A DNA stretch of 39,577 bases from Lentisphaerae bacterium GWF2_49_21 (GCA_001804805.1 MHBH01000021.1:1-39577); one strand, 5' to 3'. Positions 17,183 through 25,666 are shown, counted from the stretch's first letter. Notes: generated from the letters alone by a model not told the origin. Numbers and translations: made by a program.

Positions 17183-19474
17183 CTACTTCGTTTCTTCGGA
17201 CTTGCCGACGACTATCTTCTGCCCGGCAACAGGCGTGTCCGCCTGATTTTTCAACTCGCCAGCCAATGAAGCCAGCTTATCCTGGGATCCGGCGAAATAA
17301 AGCTCTCCGAGATGCCCTCCCCCATTATAGAAGACGCATCTGTCGCCCATTGTCTTCTTGAGCCATTGGCGGCCTGCGGGATTATCCAGAAAATCGTTTG
17401 CCGAATGAATGACAAAAACATTCTGCCCGTCCCGCAGGAAATCCTCAATAGACTTGAGCCTGGACTTCTGATCGATCTCTTCTTCAGAGACTGCGCGTTT
17501 TTCAATATCCGAATGGTATTTGACCAGTAAAATCTTATTGTAGTCGTCAAAGGACAACTGGCTCACCTCTCGATAGAATTCAGTCCTGTTTCCCCAGGAA
17601 CACTTGTTCTTGAAACGGTTCAGCGCCTCGTTGTTCCTGACAATGCTGACAATCATTTCCTCCAAAGTAATCTTATAATTGAAGGAAATCAGCACCTGTG
17701 CTTCAAGGTCGGTAAACGGAAGAGGATCGCACTTTGCCTGCTTCACGCCGATGGCCGCCTGCTCTTTTTCATCTGCTGCAGGTGCAGGCGGGGGTACGCT
17801 TCCTCTGACGACTGGATCTATTCCGTCCTTCTCCTTTTCCAGCTCCAGCTCTCCATAAGGCTTATATTGTCCCGTGGTCATGGAAAGGATTTTCCCTGCT
17901 GCAAAAACCCCGCGGTCGAAAATCTGCTCGCGCGGCCATTTTTTCCATGCGAGTGATGTTTCATCGACAGCCGAAACCGATTTCCCCGTATCGACAAGAG
18001 GATTGATTGCCACGAAACGGTCAAATTTCAGCTTTGGATCCGCCTTCTCCTTTGCCCCGATGAACAGCGCATGAGTTCCCCCAAGCGAATAGCCGACCAG
18101 GATTTTCTTCTGGAAGTGGAGCCCCTTGCCCTCCAGATGACTGATTACTGCAGCAGTGGCCACCCTTACGTCCTCGGCATCCAAAGGAACATAGCCAGGC
18201 ACGGGAGCAGATCCTGCAGTGCTCATGAACTCCCAGTTGAACGCACTGTTCAATAAGGCTACCGTGTACCCCTGGTTGAAAAGGATTTCGGAAATTCTGG
18301 AAGCATGAGTACTTGTGAAATGCGTGCCGAAACCGGGGATCACAACGGCCAGAGGTGCGTCATCCTGCTTCTGATACCATACCTTGTAGGGCATATCGGG
18401 CTTGCCCTTGATCACTTCAACGGAACAGATGGAGCCCTGGTTGAAAAAATCGGTGTTCCAGAGGGATAAATCAACCCACATGCTCCTATTGTCGTTCTGG
18501 ATATCCACCATTCCGACCCTCAGCGTGTCGATGTATGCCCCCTGCGACTTGAAGCCTTTGACGACGATCTCGTTAATCAGGGGATCCGGTTCGGGCAATA
18601 CAATTTCCTTCTCATCTGAAAGGAATTTCTTCTGATATTCCTCTATCCTCTCCTTCCGGTCATAATCGTTGATCTTAAGATGGCGTTCCGCAGCATAGAA
18701 TCTCTTGAGAAGCTCGTATGGATCATAGTTTGCCCGGAAGAAAGTGTCAATGTCGCGGTAGCGGTGTGCGCTATCATTAAGCATCGTGAAGCCGAACACC
18801 CCGGGAAAGGGAATATATGTCTTAGGGTCAAACGCATAATCGAAAATCTTGCCGACCCCGTCGCGGATATTGGACGGACCCAGAACCGGCAGATGGAGCA
18901 CGCATCCGGACCCGATACCCCAGACTGCAAAAGCCTGGCCAAAATCCTCATCCTGCACTTCCATGTCGAACCAGTCAAGCGCAGGATCATAGAAACCGGC
19001 GATACCAAGGGTCACATTGATAAGGAAACGGGATGTGTCAATCCCGGCATATTTGAATTTCGCCTGGCAGATCGAACTGAACGTACGTCTGGGGAATGCG
19101 ATATTGTCGGCGAGGCGTCTGAAACCTTGTATGCCATGTCGCGGAATCAGAGATGCCCAGAAGACAACTACCGGCTGCACCATGTATCTCAATCCGAACT
19201 CGTTCAGCGCAAACATAGAACGGTTAAACCCTTCCATGGGATCGCTGCCTCCGTATTCCTCTGTCAAATCAGGGAATCCTGGTTCTGTACCGGACAGGCT
19301 ATCATTCTCTCCGCCAGCAGGAGCGGCTGCCGCGGCGACTCCTATTCCGTTGCCACCGGCGGCAGGCTCAGTCGCCGCAATCTTACTTCCAGAAGTGCTG
19401 CCGCATCCGGCAACAGCCAGAATGACGAACAGCAGGATGGCATTACTGATAGTGATAGGGGTTTTGATTTTCAT
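17183..19474 (-). CDS. MlaA (VacJ) lipoprotein fused to a C-terminal alpha/beta hydrolase
   Basis: The 763-residue protein joins two families. The signal ends LAVAGC (Cys24), followed by a Gly/Ala/Pro-rich linker. Residues about 75-270 are MlaA, the outer-membrane subunit that removes misplaced phospholipid: DPMEGFNRSMFALNEF, LGIAGFYDPA, DEDFGQAFAVWGIGSG and LPVLGPSNIRDGVGKI. Residues about 370-740 are an alpha/beta hydrolase: oxyanion loop VIPGFGTHF, nucleophile elbow GYSLGG (Ser463), Asp694 in IHSANDF and His721 in GGGHLGE, a full triad. I use ATG 19474; a TTG at 19483 would add three residues. E. coli MlaA has no enzymatic domain. A periplasmic lipase or phospholipase role is inferred. Confidence 0.88.
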   Translation of the reverse strand: MKIKTPITISNAILLFVILAVAGCGSTSGSKIAATEPAAGGNGIGVAAAAAPAGGENDSLSGTEPGFPDLTEEYGGSDPMEGFNRSMFALNEFGLRYMVQPVVVFWASLIPRHGIQGFRRLADNIAFPRRTFSSICQAKFKYAGIDTSRFLINVTLGIAGFYDPALDWFDMEVQDEDFGQAFAVWGIGSGCVLHLPVLGPSNIRDGVGKIFDYAFDPKTYIPFPGVFGFTMLNDSAHRYRDIDTFFRANYDPYELLKRFYAAERHLKINDYDRKERIEEYQKKFLSDEKEIVLPEPDPLINEIVVKGFKSQGAYIDTLRVGMVDIQNDNRSMWVDLSLWNTDFFNQGSICSVEVIKGKPDMPYKVWYQKQDDAPLAVVIPGFGTHFTSTHASRISEILFNQGYTVALLNSAFNWEFMSTAGSAPVPGYVPLDAEDVRVATAAVISHLEGKGLHFQKKILVGYSLGGTHALFIGAKEKADPKLKFDRFVAINPLVDTGKSVSAVDETSLAWKKWPREQIFDRGVFAAGKILSMTTGQYKPYGELELEKEKDGIDPVVRGSVPPPAPAADEKEQAAIGVKQAKCDPLPFTDLEAQVLISFNYKITLEEMIVSIVRNNEALNRFKNKCSWGNRTEFYREVSQLSFDDYNKILLVKYHSDIEKRAVSEEEIDQKSRLKSIEDFLRDGQNVFVIHSANDFLDNPAGRQWLKKTMGDRCVFYNGGGHLGELYFAGSQDKLASLAGELKNQADTPVAGQKIVVGKSEETK

Positions 19475-19716
19475 ACGTTGCAACGATAGTTAGTGAGACA
19501 GGAAAATCAAATCAATTATTGAAGGAATTCGACTTTTACCTTACATGTCGGGATGGCATTCGGACAAGATCCATGGAAGACGGAAAAAAGGATATTGCCT
19601 GATCCCGCGCGTATCCGATTTCCTGAGCCTTATATTCGTGATTGAGTCTTGTAATTACGATGGGTCGGCCTATCCTAAACATTTTGACCTAAAAATAACT
19701 CCAATCCTAAGATATC

Positions 19717-20847
19717 ATGCGAAACAAGAAGATCCTTTATCTATTTTCTGAAACCGGTGGCGGCCATCGGAGTGCGGCCAACGCCTTGGTTGAAACCATA
19801 AAAGAGTTGATGGGCGATGATGCGCCTAAGCAGGAGCTATCTGATGTTTTCGCCTCCTCGAACAAATTGATAAGCCTTCTGGCAAACATGTATGCTCCAA
19901 TTACAAGGCATTTCCCTCTCCTGTGGGGTGGCTTGTATCATGCTACCAACAGCAACTTGTCCATCGCAATCATGGCCAAAGTCTCCGCCCCCTTTGTAGG
20001 GAAAAAACTTCAGGCGCTCATAAGGGAAAAGAAACCGGACATAATTGTGTCGGTGCATCCCATGACGAACCATATCGCCGTGATGGCAATGAGGAAGATC
20101 AATCACAACGTCCCGATCATAACCGTCGTGACCGATCCCGTGACATTTCACCGTGTCTGGATATCCCCCCTGGTAGACAAGATCGTTCTCGCCACTGAAG
20201 ATGCGAAGGCACTTTGCGGAAAGTATGGATATTCCGTTGACAATATCGAGGTGCTGGGATTTCCCATAGAACCTAAATTCTTCAAGGATTCAGCTTCCAA
20301 GAAAGAGTTGCGCCGACCCATGGGAATTGCCACTGACAGGTTCACCTTACTGTTCATGGGCGGGGGTGAAGGAGGGGGTAATATCTATGAATACATTGCC
20401 GCGCTAAACAAAGGCGACCTGGACATACAGCTCATAGTGGTGACCGGAAGAAACAAGTCTCTCAAAAAGAGACTTGAGGATAACATCTCCAGATTCAGCT
20501 TCCCTATGAAAGTTTATGGGTTTACCGACAAGATATCAGACATCATGGGCGCTTCTGATCTTATCATTACCAAGGCGGGGCCAGGAACAATCAGGGAAGC
20601 CGTCTCGAAAAGCCTGCCGATAATCCTTACAAGCTTCTTGCCTGGACAGGAAAAAGGAAATGTCGACCATGTAATTAAAATGCAGCTCGGTGTTGTGGTG
20701 ACGGACTTTAAGATGATAGTGCCTGCCGTGCGTAATATCATGCAGCCGGAGACATACAGCCGCCACGTATCGGCACTGCAGAAGGAAAACAACCCGGAAG
20801 CTGTATATAATATTGCAAAACTGATACTTGGCTACAAGGACAAATGA
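19717..20847 (+). CDS. GT28-family glycosyltransferase, MGDG synthase/UgtP-like
   Basis: The 376-residue protein has the two-domain GT-B layout of diacylglycerol glycosyltransferases. The N-terminal MGDG-synthase motif FSETGGGHRSAANAL is followed by TDPVTFHRVW. The C-terminal nucleotide-sugar part shows LLFMGGGEGGGN and then TKAGPGTIREAVSKSLPIIL and LPGQEKGNVDHV. It would transfer a sugar to a membrane lipid at the inner leaflet. MurG is related but has different motifs. It is transcribed away from the MlaA-hydrolase gene. A TTGACC/TAAGAT pair lies so close to ATG 19717 that the message might be leaderless. Confidence 0.85.
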   Translation: MRNKKILYLFSETGGGHRSAANALVETIKELMGDDAPKQELSDVFASSNKLISLLANMYAPITRHFPLLWGGLYHATNSNLSIAIMAKVSAPFVGKKLQALIREKKPDIIVSVHPMTNHIAVMAMRKINHNVPIITVVTDPVTFHRVWISPLVDKIVLATEDAKALCGKYGYSVDNIEVLGFPIEPKFFKDSASKKELRRPMGIATDRFTLLFMGGGEGGGNIYEYIAALNKGDLDIQLIVVTGRNKSLKKRLEDNISRFSFPMKVYGFTDKISDIMGASDLIITKAGPGTIREAVSKSLPIILTSFLPGQEKGNVDHVIKMQLGVVVTDFKMIVPAVRNIMQPETYSRHVSALQKENNPEAVYNIAKLILGYKDK

Positions 20848-20900
20848 CAGCATATGCCGCTTCAGGGAAATGAATTCGGCCATGAGTGCAGGCGTGCCAT

Positions 20901-21356
20901 TTAATTTGAATTTTCGTGCAACCTCCTGAGAACTGCATCGACCGACTTGTCCTTCAACGCCTCCGCTTCAAGGAATGAAGCCAGCTTCCTGTCCTTGGTC
21001 CTTATGTGATTGACGAACCAGTTGACAACCAGATAATTCAGCCTCAGGAAGACAGGTTCGAGGGATTCCTCCTGGAGCCGGGGTTCAAGCTTGTCCAGTT
21101 CAGCAATGAAATTGTCATGGAAAGCCTTATGCTGCTTCATGTCTGCATAGCTATATTTTCCCATAAGTTTCTCTTCAAGCCCGAAATGCTCGAGGATATA
21201 GTTTTTCAGGAAATCGAACGCCTTCAGAATAAGCTTCTTGTCGTTTTCAGAACCTTCAAGAAGATCGTTGGTGAGCTTGAAGAAGGTCTTGTGCTGCCGG
21301 TCAATGACAGCTATGCCGGTGCAGAGATTTTCAGTCCATTCGATTCCACTCGGCAT
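20901..21356 (-). CDS. Bacteriohemerythrin
   Basis: Di-iron oxygen-binding protein of 151 residues. All seven ligands are present in order: His22 (IDRQH), His57 and Glu61 (EHFGLEE), His76 and His80 (QHKAFH), His117 and Asp122 (NHIRTKD). It has no signal or extra domain. TAGGAGT precedes ATG 21356. It follows the STAS gene by 23 bases on the same strand and probably shares its transcript, suggesting a link between oxygen level and the partner-switching pair. That link is inferred. Confidence 0.92.
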   Translation of the reverse strand: MPSGIEWTENLCTGIAVIDRQHKTFFKLTNDLLEGSENDKKLILKAFDFLKNYILEHFGLEEKLMGKYSYADMKQHKAFHDNFIAELDKLEPRLQEESLEPVFLRLNYLVVNWFVNHIRTKDRKLASFLEAEALKDKSVDAVLRRLHENSN

Positions 21357-21379
21357 ATTAGGACTCCTATAGGAAAGCT

Positions 21380-21730
21380 CTAGATATTTTCAAGTGCGTG
21401 CGACTCTTCCGGATAGATCTTGAAATAAGACCCGAGCCCCATCATGTCGAAACCGGCCCTTATCGTCGGAGAGACATTGCAGAATGCCATGACCGCCTTT
21501 TTCTCCTTCGCCTTCTTGCCGGCAATGATGAAGGAACGGAAGAAGAGGCTGGACATCCTTGTCACATTGGAGATGTTAACGATGACTTTCAGGGCTCCTG
21601 AATCAAAAGACTGTGTGAGGATACTGGTCATCTCATCCGCCATCTTGGGATCAAGCAGGACCGCATTCCCAATCCTCATTATATAGATGCCGTTCCTGTT
21701 CTCCTCGATTATCTGAATTCTCTCAGGCAT
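21380..21730 (-). CDS. STAS-domain anti-sigma factor antagonist
   Basis: A 116-residue single STAS domain of the SpoIIAA/RsbV type. In partner switching, the kinase phosphorylates a serine on this protein; here the site is Ser60 or Ser61 in NVTRMSSLFFRSF. AGGAGGGG precedes ATG 21730, which overlaps the end of the upstream kinase gene by 8 bases. No sigma factor or PP2C phosphatase gene is nearby, so the target is elsewhere or is not a sigma factor. Confidence 0.88.
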   Translation of the reverse strand: MPERIQIIEENRNGIYIMRIGNAVLLDPKMADEMTSILTQSFDSGALKVIVNISNVTRMSSLFFRSFIIAGKKAKEKKAVMAFCNVSPTIRAGFDMMGLGSYFKIYPEESHALENI

Positions 21731-22145
21731 TTTCCCCTCCTGTCTTTTTTATCAGAATAAAATGATTGGCTCCGTCCCTGTGGTAGTATCTGGTCTCATC
21801 AGTGAACTTCCTCACGAGCTCGACGCCCATCCCTCCGGCCTTTCTTTCCTCAATTGGGACATTAACGTCGAGTTCTGGATACCTTGTAGGATCAAATTTC
21901 ACTCCGCTGTCTATCAGTTCCACGGTCACACAGTCATTTACCCTGTCAATTATGATTTTTACGTTTCCCTTTTTCCCGGAGTATCCATGGAGTACGATAT
22001 TGGTTATGGCCTCGTCCAGCGCCATCATGAGTTCCTGCCGCGCCGTCTCCGGGATATCGAGCTTCTTCAAGGCAAGGTCGGAAAGGTTGCTCATTTCCTC
22101 GATGTCCGCGGGAAGCACTTTTTTTTCAATGATGCATTTGCTCAT
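21723..22145 (-). CDS. RsbW/SpoIIAB-like anti-sigma serine kinase (HATPase)
   Basis: A 140-residue GHKL ATPase. The N-box is ELMMALDEAITNIVLHGY, followed by IDSGVKFDP and AGGMGVELVRKF. I choose ATG 22145. The frame stays open to 22295, but a strong promoter at 22249-22277 lies inside that extension and the extra 50 residues look non-coding. It overlaps the STAS gene by 8 bases, the usual order for such pairs. No strong ribosome binding site is seen before 22145. Confidence 0.82.
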   Translation of the reverse strand: MSKCIIEKKVLPADIEEMSNLSDLALKKLDIPETARQELMMALDEAITNIVLHGYSGKKGNVKIIIDRVNDCVTVELIDSGVKFDPTRYPELDVNVPIEERKAGGMGVELVRKFTDETRYYHRDGANHFILIKKTGGENA

Positions 22146-22248
22146 GTTTTCAACATTGCCTTTAAAGTTATCAAAAACCTTCTCCCGGAGGTATTCATGG
22201 GAAAGGATACCAGCAACTGAAAAAGAATACAAAGCCCTGCAAAAATAA

Positions 22249-22277
22249 AAATTAATCTTGTAAGCGGATAAAGTCAA
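22249..22277 (-). promoter_or_regulatory. Promoter of the kinase-STAS-hemerythrin operon
   Basis: On the minus strand TTGACT (22277-22272), a 17-base spacer and TAATTT (22254-22249). The transcript would begin about 100 bases before the chosen start of the kinase gene. Confidence 0.6.
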
Positions 22278-22588
22278 GACTGTCGCCTCGCCCAAATCTG
22301 TTTATTTTACCTTCATCAACAGGAAATTTAAATGTTTGAAATTTCGAAATCTTAATAGTCTGGTTCCCCTGCGAGATTCGCAACAGCCCTCTTTAACGTC
22401 GGAAGCTTTGGCCTGTCCGGGAATGTCTGCCCGGTTGTTTATCACAGATCGCCGACAAACAAACGCATAGCCGACGCTTTTCAATATGGCACAACATGTT
22501 CAGCGCGCATTATAACACATTGCCAGCTAAGCACTTGAGATCTGACTTTCAATACAGGCGCAATCCTCGTGAGACGTAATCTTTGACA
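22278..22588. other. Intergenic region without a recognised gene
   Basis: About 310 bases between the kinase promoter and the PqiC hairpin. It has no frame with coding character and no clear repeat from the families found elsewhere. An AT-rich stretch (22320-22350) holds GAAATTT/AAATTTC half-palindromes. Confidence 0.5.
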
Positions 22589-22626
22589 GATACTCTCGTG
22601 CGGAAGGACTTCCGCACGAGAGTATC
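22589..22626 (-). terminator. 18-bp perfect hairpin at the end of the lipid-transport block
   Basis: Arms 22589-22606 and 22609-22626 are exact reverse complements around a 2-base loop (start GATACTCTCGTGCGG). The hairpin begins at the first base of the pqiC stop codon. No T-tract follows on either strand, so it may block 3' exonucleases or terminate weakly rather than being a standard intrinsic terminator. Confidence 0.55.
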
Positions 22627-23360
22627 TACGGCTTCCTATCGGCTTCCGCCCGGATTGCGGCGGCGATATCGCTGCTCACCTTCGCCAATGCGCGGCTGTG
22701 TGCGGCGGCAAGTACGTCGAAGCCTTCTTCAGTCACTTGCTCTGTCACGGACGTGCGACCTGAAACAGGCAGTCCAGCAGCCCCCTTGCGGATCACCCAT
22801 ACTGCTTCAATCTGAACCGATTTGCCTGGCGCTGACTCGAACTTCTGGATGTCGATCGTCACGCGATAATTTGGATCAAAATTCGCCAGCGGCACCGCGA
22901 CCACTTGAGTAGTTCCAAGCAGTATTGCAAGATCGCCGGCAACGACACGCGCGATATTGCTGTCCAGCGGCTCCGCCCAGCGGTTGAATTCATCAATGCC
23001 CACACGGTTCGGCGCGATAAGAACGGTGAACTGCGGACGGTCGACCTCCGCCGGAATGGAAACCGGGCCGACGGCTACGGAGCAGTCCGCTACGGACTTG
23101 CCGTCTCCTTTCGCCGTGGAGCTGAGGGTGTAGAACTTCGACGAGGCTGAGGCGCAACCGGCCATGAACACGGCGACGAACGCGACTGCGACGAGACAGT
23201 TGAGGCAATTGTATAATTGCCGAAGGTAGGGCGTTTTCTCCGAAAGCGCCGCTTCAGAACGGACGGCTTCCCGATGCATTTCAGGATCGGGATAAACTCG
23301 AGCCATCCCTACCTTGAATTTACCAGTTTTAGAATTGTTTCGACTAATGTGTTTTTTCAT
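22626..23360 (-). CDS. pqiC: PqiC-like ABC-type transport auxiliary lipoprotein with a repeat inside its signal peptide
   Basis: Outer-membrane lipoprotein partner of PqiB. The mature part has the family pattern: VAVGPVSIPAEVDRPQFTVL, NRWAEPLDSNIARVVAGDLA and then beta-strands to residue 244. The lipobox is FMAGC with Cys69, far from the start. The reason is visible: codons 16-46 are a copy of the AAGGTAGGG repeat (23223-23315) inserted in frame, before the hydrophobic core NCLVAVAFVAV. AGGAG before ATG 23360 lies in the end of pqiB and supports this start. Without the insert Cys would be residue 38. Whether the long signal still works is unknown. Confidence 0.85.
   Translation of the reverse strand: MKKHISRNNSKTGKFKVGMARVYPDPEMHREAVRSEAALSEKTPYLRQLYNCLNCLVAVAFVAVFMAGCASASSKFYTLSSTAKGDGKSVADCSVAVGPVSIPAEVDRPQFTVLIAPNRVGIDEFNRWAEPLDSNIARVVAGDLAILLGTTQVVAVPLANFDPNYRVTIDIQKFESAPGKSVQIEAVWVIRKGAAGLPVSGRTSVTEQVTEEGFDVLAAAHSRALAKVSSDIAAAIRAEADRKP
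23223..23315. repeat. AAGGTAGGG/CCCTACCTT element, copy 2, in frame within pqiC
   Basis: The core is 93 bases, exactly 31 codons, and starts on a codon boundary of pqiC. It is bounded by AAGGTAGGG (23223-23231) and CCCTACCTT (23307-23315) and keeps the GCCGTCCGTTC and CGGCGCTTTCGGAGAAA parts of the family. Flanking bases after CCTT (CGGCAATT) also resemble copies 1 and 3, so the true border may be a little further out. Confidence 0.85.
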
Positions 23361-23365
23361 TATCT

Positions 23366-24889
23366 TTATTCTCCTGTTTTACCACGTATAAGTGCTTCGG
23401 GATGACGTTCGAGATAATCGGCAAGCACGCGCAGCGCCCGTGCCGCACCACTGCCCTGCTTGAGCATGTTGTTCAGTTCGGAGCTCATTACCGAGTTCGG
23501 TTCTATGAGCTGGTTGGCGCTGTCAAGCAGCTTGTCGGCATTGCTTATCGTACTGCGCGCACCCACAACCGTCTGGTTCATATTCTTGACCAGGATTTCA
23601 ACGCTGTCTTCAAGCGAAGCAAGCTTGTCAAGCACGGTAGGCAGCTGCAGGGGATCCTGCGACCAGTCCAATACCACCGCCGGTGCATCAGGATAGAAAC
23701 CAAGGGACACCAGCAACGATCCGGTAAGCAGGTTTGCCATATCCAGCTCCGCCCGCATGCCGCGGGAAACCAGGGTTTCAATAATTTTCCTGTGGAAGTC
23801 CTTGGCATCCTTGCCTTCCGCCACGTCCATGAACTTGACTCCGTATCGCTTCGGATCCAGGCATATGGTAACATGCACTGAGCCTTCAAGCGTCTTCACA
23901 TCCAATTCAGTGCTGATACTGGTGACTTCGCCGATGGTTATGCCGTAGAACTGCACCGGCGCACCCACGTTCAAGCCGCGGACTGACTGCTTGAAGACAA
24001 GCAGATAGTCGTAGGGTTCGCAGACGGGCGGTTTGAAGGCTTCGGTGCGGTCGCCGAACAGTTCGAACGTGGTTTCGGCTGCGGAGGGCGGCAGTATCGG
24101 ATCGTTGTCGGGCGTTTCGAACGCCACGCCCCCGGCCAGTATGGACATCATTGATTCGGTTTTTACATGGATGCCGCTTGCGGTGAGTGAAACATCAATC
24201 CCGCTGGCCTGCCAGAACCTGGTGTCCGCATTGACGTATCCATCATAGGGGGACTGCACGAATATCTTCACGTTCAGGAACTCGCCTCCCTTGTCCAGTT
24301 CATATGATAAAACCTGTCCGGCCTGCAATTGCCGGAAAAATACCGGCACACCGACATCCAGCGAACCCAGAGCCGGAGTCTTCAGCGTGAAAACGCGTCC
24401 GGGAACATCGCCAGTCAATGGCGGTGTTTCAAGCGCGACGAAACTGAACTCCTTTTCCTCGGACCGGCCAAGCTGCATGCCGATGTAGTTTCCAGAAATC
24501 AACGTGCTGAGTCCCGAGACGTTCAGGCCGGAGATGCGCGGACGCACGATCCAGAACTTGGTATCCTTGACGAGAATCTCAGCCGCGTCGGGGCTCATCT
24601 GCGCGGTGGCGATTATGCTCTTACGATCTTCTGAGAGACTGATAGTCTTGAGAACTCCCATGTTCAGCCCATTGTAGTTGATCTTGGTCTTGTTGGCTTC
24701 GAGGCCGTCGGCGGAGAGGAACACAATTGTGATCTCCGGCCCCTTGCTCAAGATGTGCGTCACGGCAACCCAGACACCTGCGATGGCGGCCACGAAGGGA
24801 ATGATCCAGACCAGGGGTATCCGCATACGCTTCTTGACGACTACCTTGGAACTGGGAACTTTTGGAAATGATTTGTCCTTGTCAGGCAT
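23366..24889 (-). CDS. pqiB: PqiB intermembrane lipid transport protein (three MCE domains)
   Basis: Inner-membrane-anchored protein whose MCE domains form a periplasmic tunnel for lipids. It is 507 residues with one N-terminal TM (about 23-45, IPLVWIIPFVAAIAGVWVAV). Three MCE repeats follow: about 50-140 (NGLNMGVLKTISL), 160-265 (DVGVPVFFRQLQAGQVLSY) and 285-420 (RGLNVGAPVQFYGITIGEVTS). The coiled-coil tail ends YLERHPEALIRGK. It overlaps the PqiA gene upstream by 8 bases and is followed by pqiC after 5 bases. The length and domain count match E. coli PqiB. Confidence 0.94.
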   Translation of the reverse strand: MPDKDKSFPKVPSSKVVVKKRMRIPLVWIIPFVAAIAGVWVAVTHILSKGPEITIVFLSADGLEANKTKINYNGLNMGVLKTISLSEDRKSIIATAQMSPDAAEILVKDTKFWIVRPRISGLNVSGLSTLISGNYIGMQLGRSEEKEFSFVALETPPLTGDVPGRVFTLKTPALGSLDVGVPVFFRQLQAGQVLSYELDKGGEFLNVKIFVQSPYDGYVNADTRFWQASGIDVSLTASGIHVKTESMMSILAGGVAFETPDNDPILPPSAAETTFELFGDRTEAFKPPVCEPYDYLLVFKQSVRGLNVGAPVQFYGITIGEVTSISTELDVKTLEGSVHVTICLDPKRYGVKFMDVAEGKDAKDFHRKIIETLVSRGMRAELDMANLLTGSLLVSLGFYPDAPAVVLDWSQDPLQLPTVLDKLASLEDSVEILVKNMNQTVVGARSTISNADKLLDSANQLIEPNSVMSSELNNMLKQGSGAARALRVLADYLERHPEALIRGKTGE

Positions 24890-25535
24890 GTTGAACCTCT
24901 TTTTCAGTTTCTGTTGAACTTGCAGAATCCCATATGAGCCGCGGATCGAAAGAATCGACCGCCATCATTGTAAACACCACTACAGCCGCAAAGAAAAGCA
25001 GTCCCGGTCCCGGCTCCACGGACATGAGCGGCTGCAGCTGGATCAACGCCACCGTGAAGGTGTCCACGAACACATCCACCATGGACCATCGTCCAATGAT
25101 ATCGATCATCCGGTATAGCCTGTTTTTCTGGATGTTGTTCCTGATCGAGCCGCGCTTCACTGAAATGACCAGGTAGAGGAGACCCGCGATCTTCGCGCTC
25201 GGAATCATGATGCTGGCGAACAAAACGATGAGCGAAAGCGGCCATCCCGTCGGCGACCACAGCAGGACAACGCCCTGCATGATGGTGTCTGATTCCCTGC
25301 CGGCGCTGGTGATGGTCGTCATCACCGGCAGGAAGTTGGCGGGAATATAGCAGATCGACGCCGCAACCAGATAGGCTATGGTGCGCTGGAGGCTGTCCTT
25401 CTTGCGGAAGACAAGTTCCTCGTCGCAGCGCGGACAGCGCCCTTCTTCCGCGCCGGATGCCGGATGTGAAAGCAGGCCGCATGCTTCGCAGCACTGCAGC
25501 CCTTCCTTCATTGCGGTAGGGGTGGATGTGCTCAT
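24882..25535 (-). CDS. pqiA: PqiA-family membrane protein, second half
   Basis: A 217-residue inner-membrane protein with one PqiA domain. An N-terminal Cys-rich zinc-ribbon-like region (CCEACG and CPRCDEELVFRKKDSLQRT) precedes four predicted helices, with the family motif PANFLPVMTT and a second motif DIIGRWSMVDVFVDTF. I choose ATG 25535. The frame continues to 25589, but those 18 residues come from the edge of an inverted-repeat element. E. coli PqiA has two such domains in one chain; here the other domain is the separate gene upstream. It overlaps pqiB by 8 bases (ATGCCTGA). Confidence 0.87.
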   Translation of the reverse strand: MSTSTPTAMKEGLQCCEACGLLSHPASGAEEGRCPRCDEELVFRKKDSLQRTIAYLVAASICYIPANFLPVMTTITSAGRESDTIMQGVVLLWSPTGWPLSLIVLFASIMIPSAKIAGLLYLVISVKRGSIRNNIQKNRLYRMIDIIGRWSMVDVFVDTFTVALIQLQPLMSVEPGPGLLFFAAVVVFTMMAVDSFDPRLIWDSASSTETEKEVQHA

Positions 25536-25558
25536 GTACCACCATAGAGGATAATTAT

Positions 25559-25666
25559 GAATATCCAATGACCAACAAGGAATTTCCAATATCCAACGAA
25601 TTCAACTCCTGTTGATTTCTTCCTATACTTCGTCATTGGACATTCCTTGTTGGTCATTGGATATTC
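25559..25666. repeat. 25-bp perfect inverted repeat element between the two PqiA genes
   Basis: Arms 25559-25583 and 25642-25666 are exact reverse complements (starting GAATATCCAATGACC). The inner 58 bases contain further TCCAATATCC and GTCATTGGACATTCC copies. The right arm runs into the 3' end of the upstream PqiA gene and supplies its last codons and its TGA stop. This looks like a mobile miniature element inserted in an operon. Confidence 0.85.

Noticed and set aside
19545-19751. Small plus-strand open frame before the glycosyltransferase
   Set aside because: It overlaps the glycosyltransferase start in another frame and has no ribosome binding site or recognisable motif.
21723-22295. Longer start for the anti-sigma kinase at 22295
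   Set aside because: A good promoter (22249-22277) lies within the extra part and the added residues look unlike the family.
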